This document shows, one piece after another, positions 12,431 to 16,742 of a stretch of 16,742 nucleotides of DNA. Origin of the DNA: AA29 sp041481445. GTDB lineage: Bacteria > Acidobacteriota > Vicinamibacteria > Fen-336. The first letter of the stretch is position 1. Each line of letters opens with the position of its first letter. The translations under genes were made by a program, and so were the position numbers. The notes under the pieces are model-generated. The model had not been told where the DNA came from. It ran no database searches and saw nothing but the letters and a program-made list of their open reading frames with translations. The DNA lies in the NCBI GenBank assembly GCA_041481445.1, contig JBGPBV010000149.1, positions 1-16,742 on the forward strand, written 5' to 3'.

Positions 12431-14269
12431 GTGAAGAGCCTGCTCTCGGCGCTCGCCGTCGTAGCCGTCCTGCCCGCGGTCGTACTGGCCCAGGCCGCGG
12501 GCCCTGAGTTCCAGGTGAACACCTACACCACCGGCAGCCAGTACGCGGCACAAGTGGCCTCGGACGAGAACGGCAACTTCGTCGTCGTCTGGACGAGCGA
12601 CGGCCAGGACGGCAGCGGCTTCGGAGTGTTCGGGCAGCGCTTCAACGGCGCCGGTGTGGCGCAGGGCGGCGAGTTCCAGGTCAACACGTACACGACGGGC
12701 AAGCAGTACTTCCCGGCCGTGGCCTCCGACCCGAGCGGCAACTTCGTCGTGGTCTGGCAGGACCAGGCCGGAGAGGACGGGTACGGCTACGGCATCTTCG
12801 GGCGGCGCTTCGACGCGACGGGCGCTCCCCAGGGGGCCGAGTTCGGCGTCAACTCCTACACGACGTTCAACCAGAGCCGGCCCGCCGTGTCCCGGGATGC
12901 GATCGGGAACTTCGTCGTGGTGTGGATCAGCGATTTCCAGGACGGGAATGCCACGGGCATCTTTGGGCAGCGCTTCGATGCCGCGGGTGTCCCCCAGGGG
13001 GGCGAGTTCCGGGTCAACTCGTACACGCCCGGCTTCCAGTTCTATCCCGCGGTGGCCTCCGACCATGACGGAAACTTCCTCGTCGTCTGGAGCGGGCCCT
13101 CGCCCCTGGACGGAAGCCAGGACGGAGTGCTCGGACAGAGGTACGACGCAGCCGGAGTCGCGCAGGGCGGCGAGTTCCGCATCAACTCCTCTACGAGCGG
13201 TGCCCAGTTCCTCCCGAAGGTCACCGCCGACGCGAGCGGGAACTTCGTGGTCGCGTGGGCGGGCGTCGAGGACAGCTTCTATCCCGGGATCTTCGCCCAG
13301 CGTCTCGACGGCTCGGGCGTGCTGCTGGGGCCCGAGCTCCACGTCAACACCTACACCACCTCCGTGCAGTCCCGGCCGAGCGTGGCCGCGGACGCCGACG
13401 GCAACTTCACGGTGGTCTGGCACGGCTTCGTCGAGGACGGGAGCAGCTACGGCATCTTCGGCCAGAGCTTCGACCCCTCCGGAGCCCCTCGAGGCGGTGA
13501 GTTCCTCGTCAACACCTACACCACGGGCGAGCAGCTCACGCCCAGGATCGCCATGGACAAGGACGGAGACTTCGTCGTCGTCTGGAACGAGGGTTCTCAG
13601 GACGGAAGCACAGGAATCTTCGGCCAGCGCTACGGCGACCTGATCTTCCAGGACGGCTTCGACTCCGGTAGCCTCTTCCGCTGGTCGTCCGCGCAGACCG
13701 ACGGCGCGGACCTCAAGGTCACCGCCGCGGCCGCGCTGGCCGGCACCGGCATGGGCTTGAGGGCCCGCGTCAACGACACGAACTCGATCTTCGTGGAGGA
13801 CGACACGCCGAGCGGGGAAGGCCGCTACCGCGCGCGGTTCTACTTCGACACCAACGCGTTCGACCCCGGCGAGACCACCGGCCACTTCCGCACGCGGATC
13901 TTCATCGGGCAGGGCGGGGGAGTCCGTCTGGTCACGATCGTGCTCAAGCGACAACTGGGTGCCTACAGCCTCGAGGCTCGCGTGCGCCGGAACGACGGGA
14001 CGCGCGCGGATACGGGGTTCTTCGGGATCAGCGACGGCTCGCACCTCGTCGAGTTCGACTGGCAGCGCTCGGCCCCCGGGGCGAGCGACGGCGCGCTGGA
14101 GCTGTGGATCGACAACGCCTCGGTGGCGACGCTGGCCGGGATCGACAACGACCTCAACGGCGTGGACGAGGCGCGGATGGGCGCGATCGCGGTGAAGCCG
14201 GGCGCGGCCGGCACATTGTTCTTCGACCAGTTCGAGTCGCGGCGGCAGGCCTTCATCGGCCCGGAGTGA
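12431..14269 (+). CDS. Secreted seven-repeat (propeller-like) protein with C-terminal jelly-roll-like domain, divergent paralog 4
   Basis: GTG 12431 is preferred over GTG 12422 because AGGGTG lies about 6 nt before it and the product begins with a clean signal peptide (VKSLLSALAVVAVLPAVVLAQ). The 612-residue protein has the same plan as paralogs 1-3: seven repeats at 26-402 and a C-terminal domain at 403-612, opening DLIFQDGFDSGSLFRWSS and ending RRQAFIGPE. The repeats are more uniform than in the other three, with a recurrent VASDxxGNFVVVW core and GQRFDAAGVPQGGEF linker, and repeat 3 is full length (55). Each repeat keeps an acidic D/E-DG loop except repeat 5 (GVEDSFYPG). The C-terminal domain is clearly homologous but more distant. 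The stop overlaps the GTG of the glycosyltransferase gene (GTGA). No cysteines. Function unknown. Confidence 0.88.
   Translation: MKSLLSALAVVAVLPAVVLAQAAGPEFQVNTYTTGSQYAAQVASDENGNFVVVWTSDGQDGSGFGVFGQRFNGAGVAQGGEFQVNTYTTGKQYFPAVASDPSGNFVVVWQDQAGEDGYGYGIFGRRFDATGAPQGAEFGVNSYTTFNQSRPAVSRDAIGNFVVVWISDFQDGNATGIFGQRFDAAGVPQGGEFRVNSYTPGFQFYPAVASDHDGNFLVVWSGPSPLDGSQDGVLGQRYDAAGVAQGGEFRINSSTSGAQFLPKVTADASGNFVVAWAGVEDSFYPGIFAQRLDGSGVLLGPELHVNTYTTSVQSRPSVAADADGNFTVVWHGFVEDGSSYGIFGQSFDPSGAPRGGEFLVNTYTTGEQLTPRIAMDKDGDFVVVWNEGSQDGSTGIFGQRYGDLIFQDGFDSGSLFRWSSAQTDGADLKVTAAAALAGTGMGLRARVNDTNSIFVEDDTPSGEGRYRARFYFDTNAFDPGETTGHFRTRIFIGQGGGVRLVTIVLKRQLGAYSLEARVRRNDGTRADTGFFGISDGSHLVEFDWQRSAPGASDGALELWIDNASVATLAGIDNDLNGVDEARMGAIAVKPGAAGTLFFDQFESRRQAFIGPE
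12506..13636 (+). repeat. Seven coding repeats in paralog 4
   Basis: Repeats lie at residues 26-80, 81-136, 137-191, 192-247, 248-301, 302-356 and 357-402, with lengths 55, 56, 55, 56, 54, 55 and 46. All seven have the EFxVNxYT, GNFVVVW and GIFGQRF elements, and the final repeat stops at the same point as in paralogs 1-3. Confidence 0.9.
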
Positions 14270-16470
14270 CGGCTCGGCGTCTGCTCTTGGCGCTCACCGT
14301 GTGCGCGTGGGCGGCGCGCGCGCACGCGGCGCCGGAGCGCTGGCTGGGCGTCGAGATCGTCTCCCGAAATGGCGACTCCGTCCGCCTCCGCATCACCAAC
14401 CTCTCGAACCGCTCACTGCATGCCCTCGGCGCACGGTCGTGGGGCAGCGCGAACTTCGTGAAGGTCGGGCTCGACACGACGGCGTTCCTGCGCGTGAGCC
14501 GGAACGGCGCCTGGAGCGAGGCGCGGCCCGACCTCGACTTCGGCTTTCCCGCCGTGGCCTGGGCTCCCCTCGACGTCCTCGTCGCCGGCCGGGCTCCGGT
14601 GGGGCCGCGCTCGAGTGATCTCGATCCCGGCCTCCCGGTCGAGGTCGACGTCCCGTTCCCGCCGCCAAGGGCGCGCGGCAACCTCGAGCTCGTGGTGCTC
14701 GCCCGCCGCGGCACGGAATGGCTGACCTATCGCCGGACCGTGGGCACGCGCGTGTTCCTCCCCGGCGATGCGGCCGCGCTTGCCCTCCGTGCGCTGATCG
14801 TGGCCGTGCTCGGCGCTTGCGCCTATCGAGGGCTCCGGCAGGGTTCGGACGCGCGCGCCACCAGGATCCCGCGCGGAACCGCCCTCCTTCATTCCGCGGC
14901 CGTGCTCGTCGGGGCCGCCGGAACCCTGACCTTCCTCCATTCGCTGCATTACCAGGAGCTCCCGTACACCGACGGCGTCAACTACGCCGTGCTCGCCCGG
15001 AGCCACATGGAGGGACACGGGCTCGTGTCGCCCGTCATCTTCCCCGGCTTCATGAAGCTCGTCCCGACGACGCGCGAGGGCCAGGTCTTCGTGATGCAGG
15101 CGCCGCTGTGGCCCCTCCTCCTCGCGTACGTGTTCCGCCTCTTCGGCGCCACCGCGCTGGCCGTGGCGGTGACCGGATACGTCCTGGCCGCCCTGACCGC
15201 GCTCGCCGTCTGGTGGATCGCGTTCCTGGCCGGCGGCCGCGCCTGGGCCGGCTACCTCGGCGCGGCGCTGCTCCTCGGCCATCCCACGTACTTCGCGGCG
15301 ATCTCCAACGGCTCGACCGTCCCCCTCCAGGCCGCGCTGGCCAGCGGGCTCGTCCTCCTGATGTGGGCGCCGCTTCGCCTGGGGAGCGCGATCGCCGCCG
15401 GCCTGCTGGCGGGTCTCGGGATCGTCGCGCGCGAGAACACGATCTTCTTCGCCCTCGGTCTCGCCTTCTCCTGGCTTCCCGCCCTGGCCACCTGGCGACG
15501 AAGGGACCAGCGGAACCGATTGGCCCTCGCCGTCCTCGCCGGCCTCGTCTGCGCGACCGTCCCGGTGGCGATGGAGAGCGCGCGCAAGGCTCGCGCGCTC
15601 GGCGGAGGCGGTCACCCCGTCCTGCAGGCGACGATGCTCTACGACACGCCTGGCTTCGACCCCCATTGGTACTGGCTCTATGACGATCCGCGGCCGCAGA
15701 CGAGCCCGGTCGAGTACTTCCGCGAGAACCCGCGGGCGCTCTGGAACAAGGTCTCGGACCAGGCCGGCACCGTCTTCTTGAAGAAGACGCTTCCGACCCT
15801 GCTCACGCCGTCCCCCTGGTTCGTGCCCGTGGTCCTGCCCTGGCTCTTCGCCGCGCCTCGGTCCAGGCGCGCGGGCTGGGCCGTGCTGCTCGCGCTGGCC
15901 CTCCAGGTCGCGGGCGCCTCCGTGTCGTTCCTGCATCCTTCGTACTTCGTGGTGTTCGCGCCGCCGCTGTGCGCGCTGGTCGCGGCCTCCGCCGGCGCCC
16001 TCAGCGAGCGCCTGCTCCAATCGCGCGGGCTCGGGAAGCGCCTGCTCGCCGGGGCCGCCCTCGCCTATGCCCTCACGCCGTTGATGCTCAACCTGTCGCC
16101 CATGACCGAGACGGGTGGCGTGCCCATGGGCGACCTCCGCTTCGATCCCCGCGCCACCGAGCGGCTGTTCGCGTTCGTTCGCGAGCGCACCCCGCCGGAT
16201 GCGGTGATCGCCTTCGGTCATATCCCGGCCGCGCTGCTGGCCTGGAAGACCCATCGCACCGTCGTCTCCTACGATCCCGGGCCGGGCGGGCGGCCCGCGG
16301 ACACCGACTCCTGGCGGCGCCTGGACCGCCAGCTCCCGCTCGACTTCATCCTGCTCTCGTCGTTCACGGATGCCGACACCACGAACCTGCTCGGGGGATT
16401 CGAGCTCGTGGCCACCGACGAGACGCGATGGCTGCAAGCCTGGCTGTTCGGCCGCAAGGAGCGGCCGTGA
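14266..16470 (+). CDS. GT-C-type membrane glycosyltransferase (PMT/ArnT-like) with extracytoplasmic N-terminal domain
   Basis: The GTG at 14266 overlaps the stop of paralog 4. The open frame upstream is antisense or overlapping noise. The 734-residue product starts with a signal-like segment (TARRLLLALTVCAWAARAHA). An unassigned globular region of about 140 residues (25-165) follows, then about ten hydrophobic segments. After the second membrane segment of the core, a loop reads YTDGVNYAVLARSHMEGHGL, with Asp236 and Glu249. In GT-C enzymes that use polyprenyl-phosphate sugars (PMT, ArnT, PMT_2/DUF2029-like families), the first large external loop carries acidic catalytic residues in this place. 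The segment GIVARENTIFFALGLAFSWLP is also typical of such carriers. The C-terminus (about 640-734) is soluble, with RLFAFVRERTPPDAVIAFGH and a conserved-looking RRLDRQLPLDFILLSS. Acceptor and donor are unknown. The stop overlaps the next start (GTGA). Confidence 0.75.
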   Translation: MTARRLLLALTVCAWAARAHAAPERWLGVEIVSRNGDSVRLRITNLSNRSLHALGARSWGSANFVKVGLDTTAFLRVSRNGAWSEARPDLDFGFPAVAWAPLDVLVAGRAPVGPRSSDLDPGLPVEVDVPFPPPRARGNLELVVLARRGTEWLTYRRTVGTRVFLPGDAAALALRALIVAVLGACAYRGLRQGSDARATRIPRGTALLHSAAVLVGAAGTLTFLHSLHYQELPYTDGVNYAVLARSHMEGHGLVSPVIFPGFMKLVPTTREGQVFVMQAPLWPLLLAYVFRLFGATALAVAVTGYVLAALTALAVWWIAFLAGGRAWAGYLGAALLLGHPTYFAAISNGSTVPLQAALASGLVLLMWAPLRLGSAIAAGLLAGLGIVARENTIFFALGLAFSWLPALATWRRRDQRNRLALAVLAGLVCATVPVAMESARKARALGGGGHPVLQATMLYDTPGFDPHWYWLYDDPRPQTSPVEYFRENPRALWNKVSDQAGTVFLKKTLPTLLTPSPWFVPVVLPWLFAAPRSRRAGWAVLLALALQVAGASVSFLHPSYFVVFAPPLCALVAASAGALSERLLQSRGLGKRLLAGAALAYALTPLMLNLSPMTETGGVPMGDLRFDPRATERLFAFVRERTPPDAVIAFGHIPAALLAWKTHRTVVSYDPGPGGRPADTDSWRRLDRQLPLDFILLSSFTDADTTNLLGGFELVATDETRWLQAWLFGRKERP

Positions 16471-16742
16471 CGACGCGCCCCACCCCGGCCGAATGGGCGA
16501 TCGCCGCCCTCTTCGGGCTGACGACGCTCGTCCTCCTCGCCCCCTGGCCGGCGCCCTCGGTCCGCTTGCGCGAGGCGTGCGCGCTCGGCGAGGCCGGCCG
16601 GCTGGGCGCCGAGTGCGACCTCCGCGCCGCCGCCGCGCAGGCGCGCGCGCCGTGGCTCCTGGGCAGGGTCCGCGTGTACGAAGACGGCGTCCTCCTGTCC
16701 ATGGCGGACGGCCCGGAGTCTCCCCGCGACCAGAGCCGCGGC
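16467..16742 (+). CDS. Membrane-anchored protein of unknown function (N-terminal fragment)
   Basis: A GTG overlapping the glycosyltransferase stop, preceded by AAGGAG at 6 nt spacing, begins 92 codons that run off the window edge. One hydrophobic segment at about 10-30 (WAIAALFGLTTLVLLAPWPA) would anchor the protein or serve as an uncleaved signal. It is followed by an alanine- and arginine-rich stretch (REACALGEAGRLGAECDLRA) and a short VRVYEDGVLLSM motif. I do not recognise the family. The third consecutive GTGA overlap in this arm suggests a role linked to the glycosyltransferase and paralog 4. Confidence 0.7.
   Translation, partial: MTTRPTPAEWAIAALFGLTTLVLLAPWPAPSVRLREACALGEAGRLGAECDLRAAAAQARAPWLLGRVRVYEDGVLLSMADGPESPRDQSRG

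Noticed and set aside
11432..14044. An 870-codon minus-strand open frame across paralog 4, the divergent spacer and paralog 3
   Set aside because: It runs antisense to paralog 4 and out of frame within paralog 3, and has low-complexity composition. It also has no start context.

Overview
The window is about 16.7 kb of very GC-rich (roughly 70% by eye), densely coded DNA with GTG and TTG starts, many GTGA-type overlaps, and a high share of exported or lipid-anchored proteins. This points to a Gram-negative, high-GC bacterium, probably a large-genome soil or sediment lineage such as Acidobacteriota, Methylomirabilota/Rokubacteria or a deltaproteobacterial relative. No marker gene fixes the phylum, so this is inference. 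I found no rRNA, tRNA, CRISPR array, insertion sequence or phage gene. No gene-free stretch exceeds about 200 bp.

Region A (1-1545, minus strand) holds the N-terminus of an exported right-handed beta-helix (DUF1565-type) protein, cut by the window edge, and a complete aldo/keto reductase. Region B (1642-6684, plus strand) is a tight five-gene operon: exported cupin, APC-family amino acid permease, DUF2844 protein, DUF3443 lipoprotein, and a lipoprotein of the glucose/sorbosone dehydrogenase (PQQ-type propeller) family. Gene spacings run from 9 bp down to a TTGA overlap. Four of the five products are predicted to leave the cytoplasm.

Region C (6705-14269) is the most unusual part. Three tandem leftward genes and one divergent rightward gene encode four paralogous secreted proteins of 610-612 residues. 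Each has a signal peptide, exactly seven repeats of about 55 residues (four predicted strands each, as in a seven-bladed beta-propeller), and a conserved C-terminal domain of about 210 residues resembling a ConA/LamG-like jelly roll. The two arms diverge from a 163-bp region with back-to-back candidate promoters whose -35 boxes form a perfect dyad. Region D (14266-16742, plus strand) continues the rightward arm through two GTGA overlaps. It holds a GT-C-type membrane glycosyltransferase with an extra extracytoplasmic N-terminal domain, then a membrane-anchored protein cut by the window edge.

The leading hypothesis is that the fourth propeller paralog and the glycosyltransferase form one translationally coupled unit. 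The divergent three-gene array would supply related secreted proteins under shared control. The biological role of the propeller/jelly-roll family cannot be read from sequence alone.
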